DNA from: DATLNF01 sp046590575
GTDB lineage: Bacteria; Actinomycetota; Actinomycetes; BP-191
Direction of reading: 5' to 3'
Length of the DNA: 27,737 nucleotides
Assembly: GCA_046590575.1 (NCBI GenBank)
Contig: JBKJUS010000113.1
Span: 1 to 27,737 of the forward strand
The notes under the pieces are model-generated. The model was not told the origin of the DNA. It did no database searches and saw only the letters and a list, made by a program, of their open reading frames with translations. Position numbers and translations under genes: made by a program. This document shows, piece by piece, positions 10,345-17,272 of the stretch (its first letter is position 1; each line of letters begins with the position of its first letter).

Positions 10345-10950
10345 CTAGGCGAACTGGAGGGCGGTGAGCTGCCAGCGGCCGTCGACCCCTTCGAGACGCA
10401 GCGCCAATCCGATGGTGCGCAGGCCCTGCGTGACAACGGCCGTGACCTCGGCCACGCCCGGCATCGGCTCGCAGATGACCAGCCGACGCAGGCTGCCAGC
10501 CCATGGGCGAGACGCCCGCGGATTCACCAGAACCTCCACTTCGTCACAGACTGCCGGTGTCGCGCAGCGGGTCATCTGTCGCACCGGTCGGTCGCCGGCG
10601 AGCACCTCGAGGAGCAGCCGGGTCAGCGTCGCGGCGTACCGACCGAGGGCCGGCAGCTCGACGCGTGGCGTGCGCACCGGGTCGAAGCACATCTCGTCGC
10701 AGGGCGCGCCCTCGTCGGGCGCACCCCCGCTCTCGCCGGCTGGCGCGGGCTCGCTGGGCTCTGGTACGAGGCGTAGCGGCGGGAGGACGGGCTCGCTGCC
10801 GGGTGTACGGCGTGGCGGCGACACGGTCAGGGCGAGCGAGCCGTCCACGTACCCGCCGACCGCGTCGAGGTAGGGACCCTCGGTGTCGATCGCGGGGCGG
10901 CAGGTGACGTGCAGGCGGACCAGCTCGGCGGGAACGTCGGGCACAGTCAC
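10345..10950 (-). CDS. Rv3235-like conserved actinobacterial protein
   Basis: 201 residues, no signal peptide or membrane span. The N-terminal half is a Pro/Glu-rich, probably disordered stretch; the C-terminal half (ALGRYAATLTRLLLEVLAGDRPVRQMTRCATPAVCDEVEVL... to GRWQLTALQFA) has the layout I know from the Rv3235 family: a helix with LLEVLAGxRP, a basic middle and a final beta-rich W-x-L-TALQ segment. The family is widespread in actinobacteria and its molecular function is unknown; in Mycobacterium tuberculosis it is encoded close to secA1, consistent with the position here. Odd: several Cys (CDEMCF, RCATPAVC) that could bind metal. The GTG start at 10950 has GAGGAGA six to eight bases upstream. 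The gene lies 54 bp after the LysM gene on the same strand and is likely co-transcribed with it. Confidence 0.72.
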   Translation of the reverse strand: MTVPDVPAELVRLHVTCRPAIDTEGPYLDAVGGYVDGSLALTVSPPRRTPGSEPVLPPLRLVPEPSEPAPAGESGGAPDEGAPCDEMCFDPVRTPRVELPALGRYAATLTRLLLEVLAGDRPVRQMTRCATPAVCDEVEVLVNPRASRPWAGSLRRLVICEPMPGVAEVTAVVTQGLRTIGLALRLEGVDGRWQLTALQFA

Positions 10951-11004
10951 GGGGTCTCCTCGGGTGGCGGTTGGACGTGGCGGTGGAGGCGCAAGCGGCG
11001 GTGG

Positions 11005-11640
11005 TCAGGGCGTACTGGGCGGAGCAAGTCGCTGCCCCGGGTGGATGAGGTCCGGGTCGGTGCCGACGACTGCGGAGTTGGCGGCGTACCACCGGCGCCA
11101 GGCCCGGTCGATCTCGGCGTCCGTGGCGCCGGCCCGGAGCGCGTCGGCCGCGATGTGCCAGAGCGTGTCGCCGGGGGTGACGACCACAGCAGCGGGGATC
11201 GTCCGGCCGAGGACAGGGGGTGCGGTGGCCGGCCGGTCGAATGGGCCGGCCGTCGCGGGCGGGCTCGTCGGAGTCGCCTGTGCTGCCGCGGGCAGCGCGG
11301 CGGCGCTCCCGGTGCTCACGGCAAGGGCCAGACCGAGAGCAGCCTCCAGCCCGCGGCGCAGGACAGCCGGGAGCAGTCGGTGGGCCATCGTGGCCGCGAT
11401 GCGGCCCGTGCCGCCGGGCGCCCGCGCCAGCAGCAGCAGCGCCGCGCCGCCGACGGTCCACGCCACGCAGAGCCACCCGACGAGCGCCGCCAACTCGACA
11501 AGGGCGAGGTCGACGGGGCTGCTCCTCGACCAGGCGATCGGGTGGGTGACCATCCGACCTAGGGCCGCGGCGTCGGGGCCGGCGGCGGCCAGCAGCGTGA
11601 GGCAACAGATAGCGGAGAGCACGGATCGTGACTGGTTCAT
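11005..11640 (-). CDS. Membrane-anchored LysM-domain protein
   Basis: 211 residues. The N-terminus (LSAICCLTLLAAAGP) and the segment VELAALVGWLCVAWTVGGAALLLLA are hydrophobic and probably membrane spans; a third (LEAALGLALAVSTGSAAALPAAA) precedes a Pro/Thr/Ala-rich linker. The C-terminal 55 residues form a LysM domain: VTPGDTLWHIAADAL, then YAANSAVVGTDPDLIHPGQRL, the classic GDTLW...N..., P..I.PGQ.L pattern. LysM binds N-acetylglucosamine in peptidoglycan, so the protein probably tethers the membrane to the wall. The start is well supported by AAAGGAGT eight bases upstream. It is the promoter-proximal gene of the minus-strand pair with the Rv3235-like protein, and is divergent from the Sm-like protein gene. 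Confidence 0.85.
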   Translation of the reverse strand: MNQSRSVLSAICCLTLLAAAGPDAAALGRMVTHPIAWSRSSPVDLALVELAALVGWLCVAWTVGGAALLLLARAPGGTGRIAATMAHRLLPAVLRRGLEAALGLALAVSTGSAAALPAAAQATPTSPPATAGPFDRPATAPPVLGRTIPAAVVVTPGDTLWHIAADALRAGATDAEIDRAWRRWYAANSAVVGTDPDLIHPGQRLAPPSTP

Positions 11641-11677
11641 CGTTTGACTCCTTTTAGTATCATTTGCCTTCGTTAGC

Positions 11678-11707
11678 TTTCTATTGCACGCGTTATCCTC
11701 CTGTCAA
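11678..11707 (-). promoter_or_regulatory. Candidate sigma70-type promoter for the LysM/Rv3235-like operon
   Basis: On the minus strand a perfect TTGACA (tgtcaa at 11702-11707 on plus) is followed after 18 bp by TAGAAA (11678-11683), about 37 bp upstream of the LysM start. The whole stretch from 11641 to 11710 is strikingly A/T-rich for this genome, as expected for a divergent promoter region. The spacing is one base longer than ideal. Confidence 0.5.
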
Positions 11708-11753
11708 TACCACCCAGGTGGCGAGGTTGACCGGGGCGGGGGTGCGCGACACC

Positions 11754-12341
11754 GTGGCTGATGTGGACAGCGACCCCGGGGAGTCAGCCCGCTGGCGGAG
11801 GCTCTTCGACGACCTCGAAGCGGAGTACGGCGCTGCAGCTGCGGGCGATCTGGAGAGCGAGGTCGCGACCCGCGCCCGAGGCGAACTGGCGCGCTTGCGC
11901 GTGGTCGACCGGCTGCGACCCGCCGTCGGTCACCCGCTCGTCGTACTGGCGGTCGGCGCCGGCAGCGTCCGGGGCCGGCTCAGCGGAGTGGGACCAGACT
12001 GGCTGCTGCTGACCGAGAATCCCGGGGTGGAGGTGCTGGTGCCGCTCGCCGCTGTGCTCTCGGTCAGCGGCGTGGGAACTCACTCCCTCGAACCGGGTAC
12101 CGAAGGTCAGGTAGCGGCGCGGCTCGCGCTGGGCCAGGCACTGCGCGGGATCGCCCGGCGCCGGGCGCCGGTGGCGGTGACGTTGGCGGACGGGTCAGTG
12201 CTGCACGGCACCCTCGACCGGGTGGGCGCGGACTTCGTCGAGATGGCGGAGCATCCACCGGGCGAGCCCCGCCGGGCCGACGCCGTACGCGGCGTGCGGA
12301 CCCTGCCCTTCAGCGCTCTGGCGGCAGTGCGCACCGTCTGA
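11754..12341 (+). CDS. Conserved protein with two Sm/LSM-like repeats
   Basis: About 195 residues. An N-terminal helical part (WRRLFDDLEAEYGAAAAGDLESEVATRARGELARLRVVDRL) is followed by two similar beta-rich segments. The first reads HPLVVLAVGAGSVRGRLSGVGPDWLLL...VLVPLAAVLSV; the second reads APVAVTLADGSVLHGTLDRVGADFVEM...RTLPFSALAAV. Both show the Sm1-like V.L.DGS...G.L..VG.D.. pattern followed by a strand ending in P(F/L)(S/A)A(L/V). I infer an intramolecular duplication of an Hfq/Sm-like barrel, which might bind RNA or simply act as a scaffold; no function is known to me. The frame is open back to 11664, which lies in the divergent promoter region; GTG 11754 (also 11742 and 11763) are credible starts and none has a perfect Shine-Dalgarno. 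It is convergent with the HTH gene, only 12 bp away. Confidence 0.65.
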   Translation: MADVDSDPGESARWRRLFDDLEAEYGAAAAGDLESEVATRARGELARLRVVDRLRPAVGHPLVVLAVGAGSVRGRLSGVGPDWLLLTENPGVEVLVPLAAVLSVSGVGTHSLEPGTEGQVAARLALGQALRGIARRRAPVAVTLADGSVLHGTLDRVGADFVEMAEHPPGEPRRADAVRGVRTLPFSALAAVRTV

Positions 12342-12360
12342 GCTGCACCCCGCTCAGCTC
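12340..12360. terminator. Possible bidirectional hairpin between convergent genes
   Basis: GAGCTG (12340-12345) and CAGCTC (12355-12360) form a 6-bp perfect stem with a 9-nt loop exactly where the Sm-like and HTH genes converge. It overlaps both coding ends and has no T run, so it is a weak candidate. Confidence 0.3.
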
Positions 12361-12587
12361 GACAGGTCCACGTCTCCACCCGTGAAGGGGTGGGCGTTGA
12401 CGAAGGCCTGCGTGTCCGCGTAGCAGCGCTGGATGTACGCCTCGAGCTCGGAACCCTCGACCCGCCACTGGCCGCGGCCACCGATCTTGATCGCCTTGAG
12501 ATCGCCGTTGCGCACCAAGGCGTAGGTCTGCGACATCGAGATGTTGAGCGTCTCGGCGACGTCGTCGAGGGGGAGGAAGCGGGGCAT
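12354..12587 (-). CDS. BldC/excisionase-type small helix-turn-helix DNA-binding protein
   Basis: 77 residues consisting almost entirely of a MerR-like winged HTH: PRFLPLDDVAETLNISMSQTYALVRNGDLKAIKIGGRGQWRVEGSELEAYIQR. The helix-turn-helix (VAETLNISMSQTYALV), the wing (AIKIGGRGQWRV) and the closing helix are complete; a short acidic tail follows. This is the architecture of BldC and Xis-type proteins, which bind DNA co-operatively and need no ligand domain. The start is set at ATG 12587 because GGAGG sits five bases before it; the GTG at 12599 would place that Shine-Dalgarno inside the gene. It is divergent from the SAF/CpaE-like operon and could regulate the shared intergenic region, which contains an inverted repeat. 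Confidence 0.87.
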   Translation of the reverse strand: MPRFLPLDDVAETLNISMSQTYALVRNGDLKAIKIGGRGQWRVEGSELEAYIQRCYADTQAFVNAHPFTGGDVDLSS

Positions 12588-12622
12588 GAAAACCTCCACG
12601 AGTAGGTGCGCTTGTCGATTGT

Positions 12623-12646
12623 GGCATCCATTGACATCCGGATGCC
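12623..12646. promoter_or_regulatory. Inverted repeat over a -35 box between the HTH and SAF genes
   Basis: GGCATCC (12623-12629) and GGATGCC (12640-12646) are exact inverted copies separated by ten bases that contain a consensus TTGACA (12631-12636) on the plus strand. No good -10 lies at the ideal spacing (nearest TATGCG at 15 bp). The arrangement suggests an operator at the promoter of the SAF/CpaE-like genes; the neighbouring HTH protein is the obvious candidate ligand. Confidence 0.45.
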
Positions 12647-12752
12647 TGCGTTATGCGCTCGACTGTGGACAACCCGATTGGTCTCTCGCGCCGTACACCG
12701 CCGGCCGATACCGTCGCCCGCGCCCCTCTTGTGCCGTCCCGCCGGAGCATCC

Positions 12753-13490
12753 GTGACCGATTCGCCGTCCCCGACCGCCGTCCGACTGCGTCAGCCGCGG
12801 TGGCTCGACGGCCGGTTCGTCGTGGGAGTACTGCTCATCCTCACCTCGATCGTCGTCGGGGCCAACGTCGTCCGGGCGGCCGACAAGTCGGTGCTCGTGT
12901 GGAAGGCCACCCGCGCGCTTCCGGTGGGCACCACGTTGACCGATGACGACGTCGTAGGGACTCGGGTGCGACTCTTCGGCGCCGATCAGGTCCGCTATAT
13001 CGACGCCGCTCGCGGTGCTCGACCGTCTGGTCGGCTGCTGGCGCGCGACGTCGGCGCCGGCGAGCTGCTGCCCACGGCTGCTCTTGCCGCGGAGGGCGCA
13101 TTGACGCCCACTCGGCTGGTGACTGTGCCGATCGCCCGCAGCCACGCGGTCGGCGGACGGTTGGGTCGCGGTGATCGCGTCGACGTCATCGCGACCTTCC
13201 GTCTCAGCGCCCAGGTCTCGGAGACCCGCGCCATCCTCAAGGCCGCGCAGATCGAGGACATTGTCGAAGAGGACGAGGGGTTCGGCAGCGGCGACGGCTA
13301 CGCCGTGACGTTGAAGGTCGCACCGGCCCAAGCGCTGCTCCTCGTGGCTGCGCTGCAGACGGCCGAGCTCGACCTGCTGCTCGTGCAGGCTGCGGGAGGC
13401 GACCCCGGCGATGTCGGCGACGAGCCCATCTCCGGCGGTCCGGCGCGCACGCCGTCGACGCCCCCGTCCCCCGCGCCCGCCGCGCGATGA
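12753..13490 (+). CDS. SAF-domain membrane protein (CpaB/RcpC-like)
   Basis: 245 residues. A single membrane span RFVVGVLLILTSIVVGANVV follows a short basic N-terminus. The SAF domain comes next: VLVWKATRALPVGTTLTDDDVVGTRVRL, later GRLLARDVGAGELL and VTVPIARSHAVGGRLGRGDRVDVIATF, the layout of the Flp/Tad pilus assembly protein CpaB. A variable Pro-rich tail ends the protein. CpaB normally works with the secretin in pilus export, but no Tad ATPase, pilin or secretin genes are present here, so this is probably a specialised actinobacterial version of unknown role in the envelope. The frame opens upstream to 12606, but GTG 12753 with GGAG seven bases before it gives the natural N-terminus. The stop overlaps the next gene's start (ATGA). 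Confidence 0.8.
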   Translation: MTDSPSPTAVRLRQPRWLDGRFVVGVLLILTSIVVGANVVRAADKSVLVWKATRALPVGTTLTDDDVVGTRVRLFGADQVRYIDAARGARPSGRLLARDVGAGELLPTAALAAEGALTPTRLVTVPIARSHAVGGRLGRGDRVDVIATFRLSAQVSETRAILKAAQIEDIVEEDEGFGSGDGYAVTLKVAPAQALLLVAALQTAELDLLLVQAAGGDPGDVGDEPISGGPARTPSTPPSPAPAAR

Positions 13491-14791
13491 GGATCCCGGT
13501 CCTCACCGCTGTCAGCGGGTCGCGCTGGGAGGCCGGACTGGTCCAGGCGTTGGAGCGCACCGACCTCGGAGTCACCGTCGTACGCCGCTGCGTCGACCTT
13601 GCCGATCTGCTGGCGACGGCCGCGACTGGGACGGCCCGAGCCGTTCTGGTTTCCAGCGACCTCCGTCGGCTCGACCGCGATGCACTGTCCCGGCTCGCCG
13701 TTGCCGGAGTCGCTGTCGTCGGTCTCGTATCGGTCGACGACGAGGACGCGGAGCGTCGGCTGCGCCAGCTCGGCATCGTGCACGTGTTGCCCGCCGACTC
13801 CGCCCCGGAGACCATCAGCGCCGCGGTCATCGAAGCAGTCGCGGCGGCGTCCGCCCCGCTGCCGGCTGGCGCGCCCCTCGACACCCGCACCGCGCTGCCT
13901 GATCTGAGCGACCCGCCTGTAGATGACCTCGCCTGGCTCGACCGGCCAGTCGGCAACGGTCGGGTGATCGCGGTGTGGGGGCCGACCGGTGCACCGGGCC
14001 GTACGACGGTCGCAGTCGGTCTCGCGACCGAGGCGGCTGCGTTGGGCGAGAGCACCACGTTGGTCGACGCTGACGTCTACGGCGGCGCGGTGGCACAGAC
14101 TCTCGGGCTGCTTGACGAGGCACCGGGACTCGCCGCTGCTGCTCGGCTCGCCAACAGCGGCGCACTGGACGTGCTCGGGCTGGCCAAGCTCACCCGGCGG
14201 CTCACCCCGACGTTGCGCGTATTGACGGGAATCACTCGCGCCGAGCGGTGGACGGAGCTGCGGCCGGCCGCGATGGAAGTAGTCATGACGATGCTGCGTC
14301 AGCTCACGCCGGTCACCGTCGTCGACTGCAGCTTCTGTCTTGAGCAGGACGAGGAGCTGGCCTACGACCAATCGGCAGCCCGCCGCAACGGCGCCACCCT
14401 GGCCGTGCTCGCCGCGGCCGACACGGTGGTCGCCGTCGGCTCGGCCGACCCGGTTTCGCTCCAGCGCTTGGTCCGCGGGCTGTCCGAGCTGTCAGCGGTC
14501 CTGCCTGGCGTGGCACCGTGTGTCGTCATCAACCGGGTGCGATCCGGCCTGGTGCCGGGTGACCTGCAGGCCGAGATCGTCAAGGCGCTGGAGCGGTATG
14601 CCGGGGTGACGCCCACAGCCTTCATCCCCGACGACCGAGCCGGCCTCGACCAGGCGATGTCGGTCGGCCGGTCGCTGGCCGAGATCGCGCCAGGTTCTCC
14701 AGCCCGCAAAGCCATCCGGGAACTTGCCCGCACCCTGCTCGGGCACGAACCGGCCGCGGCGCGGAGGTCCTTGCTCCGTCGCCACGGCTGA
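13487..14791 (+). CDS. CpaE/MinD-like P-loop ATPase with atypical Walker A
   Basis: 434 residues. Residues 1-130 resemble a receiver-like domain without a proper phospho-acceptor pocket (ARAVLVSSDLRRLDRDALSRLAVAGVAVVGLVS...), as in CpaE. Residues about 158-420 are a SIMIBI (MinD/ParA) ATPase: VIAVWGPTGAPGRTTVAVGLA, VDADVYGGAVAQTLGLL, VTVVDCSF and VVINRVRSG. Odd: the usual Lys of the P-loop GK(T/S) is Arg172 (GAPGRTT), and the deviant-Walker first Lys is also absent. The pattern looks deliberately conserved, so the protein may bind nucleotide without normal hydrolysis, or use Arg instead. It probably positions the SAF protein or another partner at the membrane. The ATG start overlaps the SAF stop by four bases, so the two are translationally coupled. 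Confidence 0.82.
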   Translation: MRIPVLTAVSGSRWEAGLVQALERTDLGVTVVRRCVDLADLLATAATGTARAVLVSSDLRRLDRDALSRLAVAGVAVVGLVSVDDEDAERRLRQLGIVHVLPADSAPETISAAVIEAVAAASAPLPAGAPLDTRTALPDLSDPPVDDLAWLDRPVGNGRVIAVWGPTGAPGRTTVAVGLATEAAALGESTTLVDADVYGGAVAQTLGLLDEAPGLAAAARLANSGALDVLGLAKLTRRLTPTLRVLTGITRAERWTELRPAAMEVVMTMLRQLTPVTVVDCSFCLEQDEELAYDQSAARRNGATLAVLAAADTVVAVGSADPVSLQRLVRGLSELSAVLPGVAPCVVINRVRSGLVPGDLQAEIVKALERYAGVTPTAFIPDDRAGLDQAMSVGRSLAEIAPGSPARKAIRELARTLLGHEPAAARRSLLRRHG

Positions 14792-14837
14792 AAGCCAGCG
14801 AGTTCACCGTGGCCTGAGCGAGTGCCGCAGATCGCGC

Positions 14838-14925
14838 ACCGTCCGGCGATTCCTCCGAGCCGACGTCGAACGATTGCCCGTTCCTTGCGGGAAACGCCGG
14901 ACGGTCCGGCGCCGGCGCCGGCGCC
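14838..14925. terminator. Long-loop inverted repeat and GGCGCC array between convergent genes
   Basis: ACCGTCCGGCG (14838-14848) is repeated in exact inverse orientation at 14895-14905, with 46 bases between. Directly after it, 14906-14925 is built of alternating CCGGCG/CCGGCGCC units that can also fold on themselves. The segment lies between the convergent CpaE-like and acyl-CoA dehydrogenase genes and contains no gene. It could terminate both transcripts; the loop is long for a normal intrinsic terminator. Confidence 0.4.
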
Positions 14926-14956
14926 CGTGGCTTGACTAGCTGCAGTGGGTGGCCTG

Positions 14957-16162
14957 TCAGGAGCCCACCGGCCAGCGGGAGAGTTCGGCCCGGGCGATCG
15001 AGCGCAGGTGCACCTCATCCGGGCCGTCGGCGAGGCGCAGGGTCCGGGTCATCGCCCACATCTGCGCCAGCGGGAAGTCGTCGCACACCCCGCCGCCGCC
15101 GTGCGCCTGGATCGCCCGGTCGAGTACGGCGAGCGCCATCCGCGGCACCGCGACTTTGATGGCCGCGATCTCCGTCGCCGCCCCTCGGGCACCGGCGGTG
15201 TCGATTAGCCAGGCCGTCTTGAGGACCAGCAGCCGCGCTTGCTCGATCTCGATCCGGGACAGGGCGATCCACTCCCGGATTACCCCCTGTTCGGCGAGCG
15301 GCCGACCGAAGGCGACGCGTTGCTGCACGCGTCGGGCCATGAGCTCGACGGCACGCTCAGCCATCCCGATCGCTCGCATGCAGTGGTGGATCCGCCCGGG
15401 ACCGAGGCGCGCCTGGGCGATGGCGAAGCCGCCGCCCTCCTGTCCGATGAGATTGGAGGTCGGCACGCGCACGTCGGTGAAGCGCACCTCGCAGTGGCCT
15501 TGCTGGTCGTGATAGCCGAAGACGGGTAGCGACCGCACGATCTCGACTCCGGGGGTGTCCAGCGGCACGAGCACCATCGACTGCTGAGCGTGCCGTGGCC
15601 CGTCGGGATCGGTCTTGCCCATGAAGATGGCGATCTTGCAGCGCGGGTCGGCCGCTCCGGTCGTCCACCACTTGCGTCCGTTGACGACGTAGTCGTCGCC
15701 GTCTCGGGTGATCGACGAGGCGATGTTGGTCGCGTCGGAGGAGGCGACGTCCGGCTCGGTCATCGCGAAGCAGGACCGGATCTGCCCGTCGAGGAGCGGC
15801 GCGAGCCACCGCTCCTTCTGCTCGGTCGTGCCGAACATGTGCAGTACTTCCATGTTGCCGGTGTCCGGTGCCGCGCAGTTGATCGCTTCGGGAGCGATGG
15901 CGATGCTTCGTCCGGTGATCTCGGCGAGGGGTGCGTAGTCGAGGTTGGACAACCCCGACTCGGCCGGCAGGAAGAGATTCCACAGGCCGCGCGAGCGTGC
16001 CTCGATCTTGAGCCGCTCGACGATTTCCGGCAGCACATGCGGGTCGGCCGCTGCTGCCCGCTGGGCTGCGTAGACCGACTCCGCGGGGTAGACGTGACTG
16101 TCCATGAAGTCGCGCAGCTGTTCCTGGAGCTCAAGCGATCGCGTGCTGTGGCTGAAGTCCAT
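14957..16162 (-). CDS. Acyl-CoA dehydrogenase, ACAD10/ACAD11-like
   Basis: 401 residues, standard length for FAD-dependent acyl-CoA dehydrogenases. N-terminal helices are followed by the flavin and substrate signatures CFAMTEPDVASSDATNI and YVVNGRKWWTTGAADPRCKI, the mid beta domain, and the C-terminal bundle with RVQQRVAFGRPLAEQGVIREWIA and IQAHGGGGVCDDFPLAQMWAMTRTLRLADGPDEVHLRSIAR. The last motif is that of the ACAD10/11-type subgroup, which in animals is fused to a kinase domain and handles 4-hydroxyacyl-CoAs. ATG 16162 is chosen because AAGGGG lies a few bases before it; the frame upstream would run into the divergent gene. It is divergent by 36 bp from the APH-like kinase gene, so a shared promoter region is likely. 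The subgroup assignment rests on neighbourhood as well as motifs. Confidence 0.88.
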   Translation of the reverse strand: MDFSHSTRSLELQEQLRDFMDSHVYPAESVYAAQRAAAADPHVLPEIVERLKIEARSRGLWNLFLPAESGLSNLDYAPLAEITGRSIAIAPEAINCAAPDTGNMEVLHMFGTTEQKERWLAPLLDGQIRSCFAMTEPDVASSDATNIASSITRDGDDYVVNGRKWWTTGAADPRCKIAIFMGKTDPDGPRHAQQSMVLVPLDTPGVEIVRSLPVFGYHDQQGHCEVRFTDVRVPTSNLIGQEGGGFAIAQARLGPGRIHHCMRAIGMAERAVELMARRVQQRVAFGRPLAEQGVIREWIALSRIEIEQARLLVLKTAWLIDTAGARGAATEIAAIKVAVPRMALAVLDRAIQAHGGGGVCDDFPLAQMWAMTRTLRLADGPDEVHLRSIARAELSRWPVGS

Positions 16163-16198
16163 GGGTCCCCTTCGATCTGGCGGCCGTCGGGTGACAGG

Positions 16199-17272
16199 AT
16201 GCCGCACGTGACAGCGGTCGGTTCAGCACAGCTCGTCGACGCCGAGGCGTTGACGGCGCATGTCGGCGACCGGCTGGTCGGCGAAGGACCTCTGGAGGTC
16301 GAGCACCTGGCCGCTGGGCACTCCAACCTGACCTACGTCGTACGACGTCAGCAGGCAGGTGGTGCACCTCGGGAGTGGATCCTGCGGCGACCGCCTCGTG
16401 GCCCGCTGCTGCCGACCGCGCACGATGTCCTCCGTGAGTACCGCGTCCTGGATCTGCTCGCGCGCAACGGCGGCGGCGTGCCTGTTCCCACCGTCGTGCT
16501 GTCCTGCGCCGACCCGTCCGTGATTGGCGCGCCGTTCTACCTGATGGAGCGAGTCGCGGGGACGGTCGTGCGTGAGGCGCTGCCGGAGTGGCTCGCCGGA
16601 GACAACTACGCCTGGGCCCGGCAGCAGACGGGTGAGGAGCTGGTGGACGCGCTGATCGCGCTGCATGCCGCGCCGGTCGAGCCGTTCGTCGACGCAGGTA
16701 TCGGTAAGCCCGACGGCTACCTGGGTCGGCAGCTCAAGCGGTGGCAGGGACAGCTTGAAGGCGCGAGGACTCGAGATCTACCCGACTACGACGTGCTCGT
16801 GGCGTGGCTCGGAGCACACTGCCCCGAGTCCGGTCCACCGTCGGTGGTGCACGGCGACTTCAAGCTTGACAACGTCACGATGGAGTCGACCGCCGCTGGT
16901 CCGAGGCTCACCGCGATCCTCGACTGGGAGATGGCGACGGTGGGCGACCCGCTCGCCGACCTTGGCTATTTGATGTCGTTCTGGCTGGAGCCGGGAGAGA
17001 CGAGTGAGTTCGACGAGGTAGCCGGCAACGTCACGAGCACGGGCGGCTTCCCCACTCGTGACGAGATGGTGCAGCGGTACGCCGCAGGCTCTGGTCGTGA
17101 TGTCGCGGACCTGACGTTCTACACCGCGCTGGCGATCTGGAAGCTGGCGATCTTGCTGGAAGGCTCCTACTCCCGGCATCTGGCAGGGACTACCGACGAC
17201 CCGTTCTTCGCCCTGCTCGACCGTGGGGTGCCGGCGCTGCTGGAGCGTGCAAGGCGGGTGGCCGGTGCCTGA
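16199..17272 (+). CDS. Aminoglycoside-phosphotransferase-fold kinase, ACAD10/11 kinase-domain-like
   Basis: About 357 residues. LEVEHLAAGHSNLTYVV at the start is the nucleotide-binding glycine-rich loop of this subfamily; WILRRPP carries the conserved Arg-Arg replacing the usual Lys neighbourhood. The catalytic Brenner-type motif HGDFKLDN is at residues 218-225 (Asp220), and the metal-binding LDWEMATVGDPLADLGY has Asp242. In ACAD10/11 and in the Pseudomonas levulinate protein LvaA this domain phosphorylates the hydroxyl of a 4-hydroxyacyl-CoA, and I infer that role here rather than antibiotic resistance. The open frame runs upstream to 15590 antisense to the dehydrogenase and is ignored there. 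ATG 16199 is listed; GTG 16208, preceded by a CAGGAT -10-like box, is an equally good leaderless start. The 3' end overlaps the HAD gene by 8 bp. Confidence 0.88.
   Translation: MPHVTAVGSAQLVDAEALTAHVGDRLVGEGPLEVEHLAAGHSNLTYVVRRQQAGGAPREWILRRPPRGPLLPTAHDVLREYRVLDLLARNGGGVPVPTVVLSCADPSVIGAPFYLMERVAGTVVREALPEWLAGDNYAWARQQTGEELVDALIALHAAPVEPFVDAGIGKPDGYLGRQLKRWQGQLEGARTRDLPDYDVLVAWLGAHCPESGPPSVVHGDFKLDNVTMESTAAGPRLTAILDWEMATVGDPLADLGYLMSFWLEPGETSEFDEVAGNVTSTGGFPTRDEMVQRYAAGSGRDVADLTFYTALAIWKLAILLEGSYSRHLAGTTDDPFFALLDRGVPALLERARRVAGA

Noticed and set aside
12753..14791. Tad/Flp pilus operon
   Set aside because: Only CpaB-like and CpaE-like proteins are present; no CpaF ATPase, TadB/C, pilin or secretin gene is nearby.
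15590..16198. Upstream extension of the APH-like kinase frame
   Set aside because: It is antisense to the acyl-CoA dehydrogenase, and the kinase N-terminus is complete when started at 16199 or 16208.
16199..17272. Aminoglycoside resistance gene
   Set aside because: The APH fold is shared, but the motifs and the ACAD/HAD neighbours fit the acyl-CoA kinase subgroup better.
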